In this document: positions 16,123 through 24,603 of the stretch, in pieces | Numbering within the stretch: the stretch's first letter is position 1 | Layout: the number at the start of each line of letters is the position of its first letter | Assembly (NCBI RefSeq): GCF_027889715.1 | Contig: NZ_JAPJZH010000003.1 | Location: 186,001-250,000 of the forward strand | Source: Allohoeflea poritis | Lineage (GTDB): Bacteria; Pseudomonadota; Alphaproteobacteria; Rhizobiales; Rhizobiaceae | Length of the DNA stretch: 64,000 bases | Direction: 5' to 3' | Translations under genes and position numbers: made by a program | Notes under the pieces: model-generated | Seen by the model: only the letters and a program-made list of their open reading frames with translations | Databases searched by the model: none | Told to the model about the DNA's origin: nothing

Positions 16123-17544
16123 TCACCAGTCGAAAGCGCGGTCGATGCCGGCCATCTTCACGCCGGTGAACGCAGAGGCCTCGAAAGACATGGCCCGGAG
16201 GTCCTCCACCTCCAGATTGTGCACAGAGGACTTGCCGCAAGCCTTGGCCAATGCCGTGATCTCCATGGTCATGGCCGTCAGGTAACGGGCGATGCGCTCG
16301 GCGCCGGCATGCGGGTCCATGCGGGCTTCGAGCTCCGGGTCCTGCGTTGCAATGCCGACCGGGCAAAGGCCCGTGTGGCAATGGTGACACGCACCGGGGG
16401 CCGTACCGAGCCTGGCGAAATCTTCGTAATAGCGCGGCGAGTTGCAGCCGAGCGCGATCATCGCGCCATTGCCGATCATCACCGCGTCGGCACCGAGCGC
16501 CAGACATTTGGCGGCGTCGACGCCCGAGCGGATGCCGCCGGCGGCAACGAGGCTGACCTTGCCGGTCATGCCGCATTCGTCGAGCGCCTCGCGGGCGGCG
16601 CGGATCGAACTCATCGTCGGAATGCCCGTATGGTTGAGCAGGAGTTCGGGCGACGCGCCGGTGCCGCCCTCCGCTCCGTCCACGACGACGACGTCAACGC
16701 CGGCTTTTGCGGCGATGGCGACGTCATAGCGCGGTCGCGTTGCGCCCATCTTGAGGAAGATCGGCACCTGGTAGTTGGTGGCGATACGCAGTTCCTCGAC
16801 CTTGACCGCCAGGTCGTCGGCGCCGAGGAAATCCGGATGGCGGATGGTCGAGCGCTGGTCTACGCCGACGGGAAGCGTACGCATCTCGGAAATACGTTCG
16901 CTGACCTTCATGCCGAGCAGCAGGCCACCGGTGCCGGGCTTTGCGCCCTGCCCCACGACGATCTCCAGCGCATCGGCGCGGCGGATATGGTCGAGATCGA
17001 TGCGGTAGCGCGCCGGCGACATCTGGTAAAGCAGCGTTTGAGAGGCCTCGCGCTCTTCCTCGAGCATGCCGCCCTCGCCCGTGCATGTCATGGTGCCGAC
17101 CTTGGAGGCGCCATAGCCGAGCGATGCCTTGGCATTGGCCGAAAGCGCGCCGAAGGACATCGAAGCAATGTAGATCGGGATCTTCAGCTCCACCGGCTTT
17201 TCGACAAGGCCGCGTCCGCCGCCGAGCACCGTCGTGGTGTCGCAGCTCTCGCGGTAACCTTCCAGCGGCAGGCGGGTCATCGTCGCCGGCACGAAGGTCA
17301 GGTCGTCGAAGGTCGGCATGCGCTTGTTGAAGGTGTTGTAGCCGCGCACCTGGTAGCGGCCGAGCTGGGCCAGCGCGTGAACCTCGGAGATTGCCTCCGG
17401 CGTCCAGCGCGTAGAGCCGCCTTCGGCGTAAGAAGACGGCACGCCCGCAGGCTTGCCGGCAATGGCGCCGTCGGAGAACTTGACGGCCTCCTCGCTCGGC
17501 ATGTCGAAAGGGTATGTGTAGGTGTCGTTCAGATCATCAGCCAT
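16123..17544 (-). CDS. glxD: FMN-binding glutamate-synthase-domain protein (GlxD/MgsC-like)
   Basis: A 473-residue homologue of the FMN/Fe-S central domain of glutamate synthase. It has PIYIASMSFGALSANAKASL, GEGGMLEEE, QGAKPGTGGLL, VVDGAEGGTGASP, LVAAGGIRSGVDAAKCLALG (FMN phosphate site) and the cysteine cluster CHHCHTGLCPVGIATQDP for an iron-sulfur centre. With the two upstream proteins it would form the three-part GlxBCD or N-methylglutamate synthase (MgsABC) complex, in which this subunit joins an amine to glutamate carbon. ATG at 17544 lies inside the end of glxC (16-bp overlap). Whether the amine is methylamine or another is not shown by the sequence. Confidence 0.88.
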   Translation of the reverse strand: MADDLNDTYTYPFDMPSEEAVKFSDGAIAGKPAGVPSSYAEGGSTRWTPEAISEVHALAQLGRYQVRGYNTFNKRMPTFDDLTFVPATMTRLPLEGYRESCDTTTVLGGGRGLVEKPVELKIPIYIASMSFGALSANAKASLGYGASKVGTMTCTGEGGMLEEEREASQTLLYQMSPARYRIDLDHIRRADALEIVVGQGAKPGTGGLLLGMKVSERISEMRTLPVGVDQRSTIRHPDFLGADDLAVKVEELRIATNYQVPIFLKMGATRPRYDVAIAAKAGVDVVVVDGAEGGTGASPELLLNHTGIPTMSSIRAAREALDECGMTGKVSLVAAGGIRSGVDAAKCLALGADAVMIGNGAMIALGCNSPRYYEDFARLGTAPGACHHCHTGLCPVGIATQDPELEARMDPHAGAERIARYLTAMTMEITALAKACGKSSVHNLEVEDLRAMSFEASAFTGVKMAGIDRAFDW

Positions 17545-18221
17545 GCGTTCGCATCCCGGCTCTCGAAATACCAAAGGCGCTGTCCGGAGATCATCTTGCG
17601 CCAGTTCCTTGAGGAGTCGACCAGCCCGAGCGGCTCGAGGATCGAATCGACCTCGGCGACCTCCTCGGCCGTCGGCTCGACCACATTGACGTCGACACCG
17701 AGGCTTTCCACCTCGCCGGCGACCCAGACCTCACCTTCCCACAGCGCGTCGGCGCAGGAATGCCCGGCGCCGCCCAGCGCGATGATCTTGCCGGAATGGG
17801 CCATGAAGCCGGACTGGTAGCCGATCTTGCCCTCGACGATGATGTTGCCACCCTTCATGGCGACGCCGCAGCGCGGTCCGCTGTCGCCTTTTACGTGGAT
17901 GGTGCCGCCGGTCATGGCAGCGCCCGCCGACATGCCGGCATAGCCGCCGACGGTCACATGGCCGCTCGCCATGCCCTCGGCGAGACCCCAGCCGGCATTG
18001 CGCTCGACCTCGATCACCGCGCCGTCATTGAGACCGGCGCAGTAATAGCCGACGCTGCCCTCGAAGCGCACATGGGCGCCCTTGGGAAGACCGATGCCGA
18101 GATTGTGGCGCGACAGTGTGTTGGTGACGACCACTTCCTGGCCCTCGGCCGCGGCCTTCTGAAGCTCGTCGTTGATTTCACGGATGTGGCGCTGACCCGC
18201 CTCGACGACGCGCGCGCTCAC
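17529..18221 (-). CDS. glxC: GXGXG-domain protein (GlxC/MgsB-like)
   Basis: The 230-residue protein is a stand-alone homologue of the C-terminal GXGXG domain of glutamate synthase: repeated glycine-rich turns such as GSVGYYCAGLNDG, ERNAGWGLAEGMASG, GGYAGMSAGAAMTGG and GKIGYQSGFMAHSG form the right-handed beta-helix. The domain is structural and links amidotransferase and synthase parts. It overlaps glxB by 4 bp and glxD by 16 bp, so the three are made together in fixed ratio. It has no catalytic residues of its own. Confidence 0.9.
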   Translation of the reverse strand: MSARVVEAGQRHIREINDELQKAAAEGQEVVVTNTLSRHNLGIGLPKGAHVRFEGSVGYYCAGLNDGAVIEVERNAGWGLAEGMASGHVTVGGYAGMSAGAAMTGGTIHVKGDSGPRCGVAMKGGNIIVEGKIGYQSGFMAHSGKIIALGGAGHSCADALWEGEVWVAGEVESLGVDVNVVEPTAEEVAEVDSILEPLGLVDSSRNWRKMISGQRLWYFESRDANAWLMI

Positions 18222-19162
18222 GCCGCCATCCTCCGGTTGCCCACCGTCCAGATACCCGTCAGGCTCGGCCCGTCATAATTGATGACGTCGCATTCGTCGG
18301 AAAAGACACGGCGCACCGCCTGTTCCTCTGTCGCGGCGGCCAGTTCACCGGCCTGCTCGATGACCACCAGCGGCTTCATGGCGAAACGGTCCTTGGCAAA
18401 GCCGATGCCTTCAGGCCGTGCGATCATATAGGTGAAGACGCCGTCAATGGATGGGATGGATTTCTGCAATGCCTGGGCCATGGTCAGGCCCTGGCTGATC
18501 TGGTCGGAGACCCAGACGGCGATCAGTTCGCTGTCATTCTGGGTCAGGAACCGGTAGCCCTTGCGCTCCAGGCGCTCACGCCAGGAATAGTAATCGGTGA
18601 TCTGGCCATTGTGGACGATGGCGACATCGCTGAACGGACGGGCCCAGAAGGGATGGCTGGCATTGGGCAGTACCGAGCTTTCGGTCGCCAGGCGCGCATG
18701 GCCGAGCCCGTGCGTGCCGACCATGTCGCGCACGCCGTGCTTGTCGGCAACGGCCACGGCCCCGCCGATATCCTTGACGATCTCCAGCGAACGGCCGCAG
18801 GACTGAACCTCGAAGCGGTCGGTCAGCGTATCGGCGTCACGAATCCAGGCGGCGATGTCGCGCGGATCGCTGATCACCATGCGCACGCAATAATGCGGGT
18901 TGTCGTCGGTAACGAAGACCGGCTCCTCCAGATAGTCGGAGCCGTGCTCGCGCAGAATGTCGCGAAACCGCTCCATATCCGCGTCAAGGCCGGTCTTGTC
19001 GAAGCCCATGCCACGCAGGACATAGCCTTCGTCACGTGGTGTTCCGTAGATTGCGAAGCCGGTGCTGTCGGCACCGCGATGCTCCTGCGCATCCATCAGT
19101 TCGACGAGGTCATTGCCGACCCGGCCGGGGGATGCCAGGATTCGCCCGGCAATTCCGCACAT
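18218..19162 (-). CDS. glxB: Class II glutamine amidotransferase subunit (GlxB/MgsA-like)
   Basis: A 314-residue Ntn-type amidotransferase. It starts MCGIAGRIL, so the nucleophile Cys2 would be exposed after Met removal; LMDAQEHRGADSTGFA, GHARLATESS, NGQITDYYSWRERLE and DSELIAVWVSDQ are the other glutaminase motifs. ATG at 19162 is fixed by this N-terminus and by GAGGGAG before it. In glutamate synthase this domain releases ammonia from glutamine; in N-methylglutamate synthase the homologue works with amine-derived groups. First gene of the glxBCD-like operon, with an operator palindrome 25 bp upstream of its start. Confidence 0.9.
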   Translation of the reverse strand: MCGIAGRILASPGRVGNDLVELMDAQEHRGADSTGFAIYGTPRDEGYVLRGMGFDKTGLDADMERFRDILREHGSDYLEEPVFVTDDNPHYCVRMVISDPRDIAAWIRDADTLTDRFEVQSCGRSLEIVKDIGGAVAVADKHGVRDMVGTHGLGHARLATESSVLPNASHPFWARPFSDVAIVHNGQITDYYSWRERLERKGYRFLTQNDSELIAVWVSDQISQGLTMAQALQKSIPSIDGVFTYMIARPEGIGFAKDRFAMKPLVVIEQAGELAAATEEQAVRRVFSDECDVINYDGPSLTGIWTVGNRRMAA

Positions 19163-19186
19163 TGATTTCTCCCTCAACTCGTTTTT

Positions 19187-19203
19187 GTGTATACTGTATT
19201 CAG
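19187..19203. promoter_or_regulatory. Candidate GntR operator upstream of glxB
   Basis: GTGTATACTGTATTCAG matches the 17-bp palindrome at 5348-5364 (read on the opposite strand) at 15 of 17 positions, with a 13-base identical core ATACTGTATTCAG. It overlaps a second symmetry ATACTG-TATT-CAGTAT (19191-19206). It lies 25 bp from the glxB start and 120 bp from the GntR gene. Confidence 0.7.
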
Positions 19204-19257
19204 TATTCATGACGGATGCAACTGGACGAAACAGGATTCAGGTATTTTTTCTGTTTT

Positions 19258-19274
19258 TCGAATACGGTATACAC
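19258..19274. promoter_or_regulatory. Weaker second copy of the GntR operator motif
   Basis: TCGAATACGGTATACAC keeps the GAATAC-N-GTAT core of the palindrome, with about 12 of 17 positions matching. It lies 50 bp upstream of the GntR start, suiting autoregulation. Degenerate, so tentative. Confidence 0.45.
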
Positions 19275-19323
19275 AGCGCGCCCGACTCACGGGCGCAAAA
19301 AAGACCGAGGGAAGGCACCGCCT

Positions 19324-19989
19324 ATGGCGTTGAAAAAAATCAAACATGAACGGCAAAGGCTCGCAGATATCGTCTACGACCAGCTCCTGGAGGCGATTCA
19401 GTCCGGCACCATTTCCTCCAATGAAAGGCTGGTACAGGAAAAGCTTGCCGAGGAGATGCAGATCAGCCGCACGCCGGTGCGCGAGGCGCTGCTGCGCCTT
19501 GAGCAGGACGGCATCCTGACCTCCTCTTCGCGCGGCGGTTTTTCCATCCACCGCATGACCAACAGCGAGGTCAAGGAACTCTACCAGGCACGCGCCGCCG
19601 TCGAGGGCCAGGCCGTGCGCATCCTTGCGGCGCAGAACGATGCGGAGAAAAACAAGGCGCTGCGCGCGACGATCGAGCGCGAGGAGAACATCTCGTCTTC
19701 CTCGATCCGGGCCTATTTCGAGGCCAACCGCAAGATCCACCGGCGTCTGGTGGAGCTGTCGGACAACCGTTACCTCATCGAGATGTTCGACAATATCTGG
19801 AACCGGGGCGTGTCCTACAATCTCTTCGCCGCGATCGACAAGATCGATTTGTCCGCCTCCTTCGGCGACCATATCCGCCTGGTCGAGGCGATCGAGACCG
19901 GCAATCCGACCTTCGCCATGGACGCCATTATCGACCATATCACGCACGGCCTTGAGCTGCAGTTCGAAGCGCTGGAAGTGAAGGACTGA
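19324..19989 (+). CDS. GntR-family regulator (FadR/FCD subfamily)
   Basis: A 221-residue regulator. The winged helix is at the N-terminus: YDQLLEAIQSGTISSNERLV, EEMQISRTPVREALLRLEQ and DGILTSSSRGGFSIHRMT. The all-helical ligand domain follows, with E/D-x-R-x-x-x-E (YQARAAVEGQAVRIL), N-R-x-x-H (ANRKIHRRL) and a late DHIRLVEAIETGN and DHITHGLE, the FCD pattern that often holds a metal and a carboxylate effector. ATG at 19324 follows GAGGGAAGG. It is divergent from glxBCD and directly upstream of an amidotransferase. The shared palindromes at 5348 and 19187 make it the probable regulator of both operons. Confidence 0.9.
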   Translation: MALKKIKHERQRLADIVYDQLLEAIQSGTISSNERLVQEKLAEEMQISRTPVREALLRLEQDGILTSSSRGGFSIHRMTNSEVKELYQARAAVEGQAVRILAAQNDAEKNKALRATIEREENISSSSIRAYFEANRKIHRRLVELSDNRYLIEMFDNIWNRGVSYNLFAAIDKIDLSASFGDHIRLVEAIETGNPTFAMDAIIDHITHGLELQFEALEVKD

Positions 19990-19996
19990 ACCGCCG

Positions 19997-20704
19997 ATGC
20001 GCATTGCCATCCTGCTTGCCGACAATGACGATACGGACCTTTCGAGGAACCACCCGGATGACGGCGAGAAATTTCGCGCGCTCTTGGGTCGGCACCGTCC
20101 GGACTGGATCTATGAGTCCGTCCCGGTCAAGGACGATGTCTTTCCGGACTCGGCATCCGACTACCAGGGTTATGTCATTACCGGCAGCCCCTCCTCGGTC
20201 AATGACGATGTTGCGTGGATCATCCGCCTCAAGGAGTTCATTCGCGAACTCGACCGGCTCAAGATCCCGACGGTAGGCGCCTGTTTCGGTCACCAGGCCA
20301 TCGCCGCGGCGCTTGGCGGGCGCGTGGGCAGCAATCCGGATGGCTGGGGGCTCGGTATCGAGCCGACGCGCTTCATGCGCCACACGCGCTGGATGGACCC
20401 GCCGCATGCCGAGCTGAAGCTCTATTCGGCGCACAAGGAGCAGGTACTCGAACTGCCGGACGATGCAACCGTGCTCGGCAGCAGCCCGATCGCACCGGTT
20501 GGCGCCTTTGCCATTGGGCAGCACATTTTCACGACGCAGCATCACCCCGAAATCACGCCCGGCTATATGAGCGATCTTGTCCAAGTTGTCGCGGACATTG
20601 CCGAACCCGAAGCCGTGGACAAGGCGCGGGAAACGATCAAGGGCAGCGATCAGGGCGATGATTTCGCCGGCTGGATGGTGCGCTTCTTCGAACTACCGCG
20701 CTGA
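19997..20704 (+). CDS. Class I glutamine amidotransferase / gamma-glutamyl hydrolase-like
   Basis: The 235-residue protein has the class I triad layout: nucleophile Cys in VGACFGHQAIA, and His-Glu in TTQHHPEIT. DYQGYVITGSPSSVNDD is the oxyanion strand region. It stands alone, without a synthetase domain, in the GMP-synthase-like amidotransferase group. Because it is 7 bp downstream of the GntR gene and the regulon includes a gamma-glutamyl-amine ligase, a PuuD-like role in cleaving a gamma-glutamyl amide is attractive. PuuD itself belongs to the related C26 family, so this is inference. A generic glutaminase is the alternative. Confidence 0.82.
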   Translation: MRIAILLADNDDTDLSRNHPDDGEKFRALLGRHRPDWIYESVPVKDDVFPDSASDYQGYVITGSPSSVNDDVAWIIRLKEFIRELDRLKIPTVGACFGHQAIAAALGGRVGSNPDGWGLGIEPTRFMRHTRWMDPPHAELKLYSAHKEQVLELPDDATVLGSSPIAPVGAFAIGQHIFTTQHHPEITPGYMSDLVQVVADIAEPEAVDKARETIKGSDQGDDFAGWMVRFFELPR

Positions 20705-20792
20705 ACAACCGCGCTACGTCCACATTGGCCGATTGCTATTTTTCGTTTCCGCCGCTTAACTGAAATCGGACGGCGGAAACGGAGATGCTCCG

Positions 20793-21857
20793 ATGGGCCT
20801 GCGCTTCATCTTCATGCTTACCCGCAACGACCAGACGGTGCCGGATGCGGCGGAACATCTGAAAACGGCGCTGTCCCTTGGCGTGCGCCATATCGGCTTC
20901 AAGGATGTCGGCCTGCCGGTTAGCGAATTGAAATTGCTCAATGCCTCGATCAAGGCCAAGGGCGCGACATCTTACCTGGAGGTCGTATCCCTGGACCGGG
21001 ACAGCGAAGTGGCCTCGGCCAGGGCCGCCGTCGAGATCGGGGTCGATGTCCTGCTGGGCGGCACGCGCGTCGATGACGTGCTGCCGATCCTGAGCGGGAC
21101 CGGCATCGAATATTTCCCGTTTCCGGGGCGCATTGTCGGCCATCCCAGCGTTCTTGAAGGCACTGTCGGGGAAATTGCAGAAAGTGGCCGCGAACTGGCC
21201 TCGCGCGACGGGGTGAGCGGACTTGATCTTCTGGCTTACCGCTCGCCGACCGCCGACGTGCCGGAGCTAATCGCGGCCGTCTGCGCGGCCGCGGGCAAGC
21301 CCGTCATCGTCGCCGGATCCATTGCCAGCAAGGAGCGCATCTCCGCCGTGCGCGCTGCGGGCGCGGCGGGCTTTACCATCGGAACCGCCGCGCTTGACGG
21401 CGCTTATCCGGCGGATGGCGAGGGTCTCGAAGCTCAGCTTTCCGGCATCGTGCGCGATGTCGCCGAGTTGAACGGGCACCTGTCTCCCTTCGGGAAGAAG
21501 AACCTGGATGCTGCCTTCGGTGGCCTTTCCGAGGCTGCCTCGCCGCGCGTCGCGGGGCAGGTCAACGATATGCGGATCAAGCTCGAAAGGCTGGAAGGCG
21601 CCCTTGGATGGCGCTTCCACCGGCGCGAGGACAAGCTGCTGCTGGTTCACAGCGGCCGTCTCCTGATGCGCTTTCGCGACCGTGAGGAAATCGTCGAGGA
21701 AGGCGAATTCATCGTTGTTCCGCACGGCGTCGAACATTGCCCGGTCGCGCTGACGGAAAGCTGCGCGGTCGTATTGCTGGAGCCGGCAAGCACAGAGAAC
21801 GACGCTGAAACAAAGGCTGGCCGCAACGCCAGGGAAGATGCTGCTGCGCCGGGCTAG
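20793..21857 (+). CDS. Fusion of a TIM-barrel-like domain and a cupin domain, function unknown
   Basis: This 354-residue protein combines two folds. Residues 1-225 read as an (alpha/beta)8 barrel: MLTRNDQTVPDAAEHLKTAL, GVRHIGFKDVG, SYLEVVSLD, GVDVLLGGTRVDDV and the phosphate-site-like VIVAGSIASKERI with FTIGTAALDG. A linker leads to a cupin (about 268-335): GWRFHRREDKLLLVHSGRL and EEGEFIVVPHGVEHCPVAL. In the usual cupin the first motif holds H-x-H; here it reads H-R-R, so metal binding may be weak, although the later H-x-x-x-H remains. I do not recognise a characterised protein with this layout. The C-terminal 20 residues are polar and probably disordered. Confidence 0.75.
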   Translation: MGLRFIFMLTRNDQTVPDAAEHLKTALSLGVRHIGFKDVGLPVSELKLLNASIKAKGATSYLEVVSLDRDSEVASARAAVEIGVDVLLGGTRVDDVLPILSGTGIEYFPFPGRIVGHPSVLEGTVGEIAESGRELASRDGVSGLDLLAYRSPTADVPELIAAVCAAAGKPVIVAGSIASKERISAVRAAGAAGFTIGTAALDGAYPADGEGLEAQLSGIVRDVAELNGHLSPFGKKNLDAAFGGLSEAASPRVAGQVNDMRIKLERLEGALGWRFHRREDKLLLVHSGRLLMRFRDREEIVEEGEFIVVPHGVEHCPVALTESCAVVLLEPASTENDAETKAGRNAREDAAAPG

Positions 21858-21974
21858 CCCGTTCCCACGCAACGGCACATACATTGCGCGCGCATCGAAC
21901 TTGTCGTTGCATCCGTCCGGTTCCATGTATTTTCTGGCAGTTGCAGTTTTTTGGCCGGAGCACCGCTTTCGCAC

Positions 21975-22994
21975 ATGGCATTGCTGGAATTCACGGATCG
22001 CGGCATCTTCTGCCGCCAGGCGGATGTCTATATCGACCCGTGGAAGCCGGTCGAAAGGGCTCTGATCACGCACGGGCACGCGGATCACGCACGGCCCGGC
22101 CACGGGACCTATCTCTGTACCGAGGCCGCCGCCCCGGTCATCCGCCTGCGGCTTGGCGACATCGCGTTGGAGACCGTCAGCTTCGGTGAAACCCGGACGA
22201 TCAACGGCGTGGACATTTCGTTTCATCCGGCCGGCCACATCCCCGGCTCCGCGCAGATCAGGATGGAATACAAGGGTGAAGTCTGGGTCGTTTCCGGCGA
22301 CTACAAAGTGCGGCCGGACAATCTGTCGGAGCCGTTCGAACCGATCCGCTGCCACACTTTCATCAGCGAATGCACCTTCGGCCTTCCGGTGTTCAAATGG
22401 CGGCCTCAGGAAGATGTGCTCGCTGAAATCAACGACTGGTGGCGCGAGAATGCCGAGGCCGGACGCACAAGCGTCCTCGGTGCCTATTCGCTGGGCAAGG
22501 CACAGCGCCTGCTCGCAGGTATCGATGAAGGCATCGGGCCGATCTACACCCACGGCGCGGTGGAAAACACCAATGCCGTCTTGAGGGCGCAGGGCCTTTC
22601 CCTGCCGGATACGACGCTGGTGACGGACGAACAATCCAAGGGCGACTATGGGTGCGCCCTCATCATCGCTCCGCCCGGAGCGCTTGGCTCGAACTGGATG
22701 CGCCGGTTTCCGAAAGCATCAACCGGATTTGCCTCCGGCTGGATGGCCATGCGCGGCGTGCGGCGGCGGCGCGCCGTCGACCGCGGCTTCGTGCTTTCCG
22801 ATCACTGCGACTGGACGGAGCTGAACGAGGCGATCGCAGCCACGGGCGCAGAAAACACTTATGTCACGCACGGTTATACGGAGATTTTCCGGCGCTGGCT
22901 TGAAGAGCGCGGATACCACGCGCGCATTGTCGAGACCGAGTTCCGCGGCGACGACCTGGAAGAACCCGCCGAGGGCGAAGGGGCATCCGCATGA
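21975..22994 (+). CDS. Ligase-associated DNA exonuclease (metallo-beta-lactamase fold)
   Basis: A 339-residue protein with the MBL metal motif LITHGHADHARPGHG (31-45), PAGHIPGSAQIRMEYKGEVW and SGDYK, FISECTFGLP, and a late FVLSDHCDW, the CPSF/SNM1-like arrangement. This family is encoded next to ATP-dependent DNA ligases in bacteria and is annotated as a ligase-associated exonuclease; it likely trims DNA ends during repair. It overlaps the ligase start by 4 bp. I chose ATG at 21975; a TTG at 21951 is an alternative in-frame start and GGAG lies between the two. Confidence 0.85.
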   Translation: MALLEFTDRGIFCRQADVYIDPWKPVERALITHGHADHARPGHGTYLCTEAAAPVIRLRLGDIALETVSFGETRTINGVDISFHPAGHIPGSAQIRMEYKGEVWVVSGDYKVRPDNLSEPFEPIRCHTFISECTFGLPVFKWRPQEDVLAEINDWWRENAEAGRTSVLGAYSLGKAQRLLAGIDEGIGPIYTHGAVENTNAVLRAQGLSLPDTTLVTDEQSKGDYGCALIIAPPGALGSNWMRRFPKASTGFASGWMAMRGVRRRRAVDRGFVLSDHCDWTELNEAIAATGAENTYVTHGYTEIFRRWLEERGYHARIVETEFRGDDLEEPAEGEGASA

Positions 22995-24580
22995 GAGATT
23001 TCGCGGAGCTTTTCACGGCGCTTGACCGGACGACAAAGACAACCGTCAAGGTAGCCGCCCTGTCTGAGTTTTTCACCGCCGCCAGCGATGACGACAAGCT
23101 GTGGACGATTGCGCTGCTGTCGCACCGCCGGCCGCGCCGGACGGTCAACACGACGATGCTGCGCGAATGGGCGGCCGAGGCGGCCGGCATTCCGCTTTGG
23201 CTCTTCGAGGAAGCCTATCCGGTTGTCGGCGATCTCGCTGAGACCATTTCGCTTGTCCTGCCGGAACACTGCGACGCCGCAGACGTTCCGCTGACCGAAT
23301 GGATCGATCTGATCATCGGGTTGCGTGATGTCGAAGAGGAAGAACGGAAGACGGCCGTAACTGACGCCTGGCGCCGGCTGGACCGTGTCGAATGCTTCCT
23401 GTTCAACAAGCTGATCACCGGCGGCTTTCGCGTCGGCGTGTCGCAAAAACTCATGTCGCGCGCCCTGTCAAAGGCGACCGGGATCGACGAGGCCGTCATC
23501 GCGCACAGGCTGATGGGCGACTGGACGCCGCAATCCACTTCCTTCAGCGACCTGATCCTGTCAGGCGACGTCAATGACGATCACTCACGGCCCTATCCGT
23601 TCTGCCTGGCCTATGCCGTGGAAGAGGATGTCGATGAGCTGGCCGAGCCCGGCGACTGGCTGGCGGAACGCAAATGGGACGGCATTCGCGGGCAGGTGAT
23701 CGTCCGCAATGGCGAGGTGTTCGTCTGGTCACGCGGCGAGGAACTCGTGACGGACCGGTTCCCGGAATTCCATGTGCTCGCGGAGCATCTGCCCAACGGC
23801 ACGGTGCTTGACGGCGAAATCCTGCCCTGGCGCGACGGGCGGCCCATGGATTTCCAGTCCCTGCAGACCCGTATCGGGCGCAAGACGGTCGGCAAGAAGC
23901 TGCTTCAGGACGCTCCGGTCATCCTCATGGCCTATGATGTCATGGAGGACCGGGGCGTGGACATTCGCGAAATTCCCTTCGAGACGCGGCGTGCGCGCCT
24001 TGAAGAGATTGTCGAAGAGGCTGCCTCGCCTGCGCTGCACCTGTCGCCGATGCTGGCTTTCGACGACTGGCCGGCGCTGGCGGCAGAACGCGAGCAGTCG
24101 CGCGCCCATGCCAGCGAAGGCCTGATGCTGAAGCGCAAGAACAGCGTTTATCACACCGGGCGGCGCAAGGGCGACTGGTTCAAGTGGAAGGTCGATCCGA
24201 TGACTGTCGATGCGGTTATGATCTATGCCCAGCGCGGCCATGGCAGGCGGGCCAACCTCTATACGGATTTCACCTTTGCGGTCTGGAAGGACGGCGAACT
24301 GGTTCCCTTCACCAAGGCCTATTCGGGCCTGACGGACGCGGAATTCAACGAGATAACCAACTGGGTGCGGCGCAACACGCTGGAGCATTTCGGGCCTGTG
24401 CGGCGCGTGACGCCGGAACTGGTGTTCGAGATCGCCTTCGAGGGCATTCAGAAAAGCAAGCGGCACAAATCCGGCATCGCGCTGCGCTTCCCGCGCATGC
24501 GGCGCTGGCGCCGCGACAAACCGGCGGTCGAGGCCGGGACCATCGAAGAGCTGTTCGGATTTTTGAACGCTTCGGCTTGA
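22991..24580 (+). CDS. ATP-dependent DNA ligase (cluster type)
   Basis: The 529-residue ligase has an N-terminal DNA-binding domain (1-205), a nucleotidyltransferase domain with the adenylation motif AERKWDGIRG (Lys228), LDGEIL, QTRIGRK, ASEGLMLKRKNSVYHTG and WFKWK (motif V), and an OB domain ending FEIAFEGIQKSKRHKSGIALRFPRM. It seals nicks with ATP rather than the NAD+ of LigA, so it is a repair enzyme. It is translationally coupled to the exonuclease (ATGA). In many proteobacteria a large helicase and a PdeM-type nuclease follow this pair; here an AT-rich island follows instead. Confidence 0.92.
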   Translation: MRDFAELFTALDRTTKTTVKVAALSEFFTAASDDDKLWTIALLSHRRPRRTVNTTMLREWAAEAAGIPLWLFEEAYPVVGDLAETISLVLPEHCDAADVPLTEWIDLIIGLRDVEEEERKTAVTDAWRRLDRVECFLFNKLITGGFRVGVSQKLMSRALSKATGIDEAVIAHRLMGDWTPQSTSFSDLILSGDVNDDHSRPYPFCLAYAVEEDVDELAEPGDWLAERKWDGIRGQVIVRNGEVFVWSRGEELVTDRFPEFHVLAEHLPNGTVLDGEILPWRDGRPMDFQSLQTRIGRKTVGKKLLQDAPVILMAYDVMEDRGVDIREIPFETRRARLEEIVEEAASPALHLSPMLAFDDWPALAAEREQSRAHASEGLMLKRKNSVYHTGRRKGDWFKWKVDPMTVDAVMIYAQRGHGRRANLYTDFTFAVWKDGELVPFTKAYSGLTDAEFNEITNWVRRNTLEHFGPVRRVTPELVFEIAFEGIQKSKRHKSGIALRFPRMRRWRRDKPAVEAGTIEELFGFLNASA

Positions 24581-24581
24581 T

Positions 24582-24603
24582 AATCGGTTGGGGATCACCG
24601 ATT
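24582..24603 (+). terminator. Possible weak terminator after the DNA ligase
   Basis: AATCGGT (24582-24588) and ACCGATT (24597-24603) form a perfect 7-bp stem with an 8-base loop directly after the ligase stop, followed by GAAGTTTCC. The T run is poor. Confidence 0.4.
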
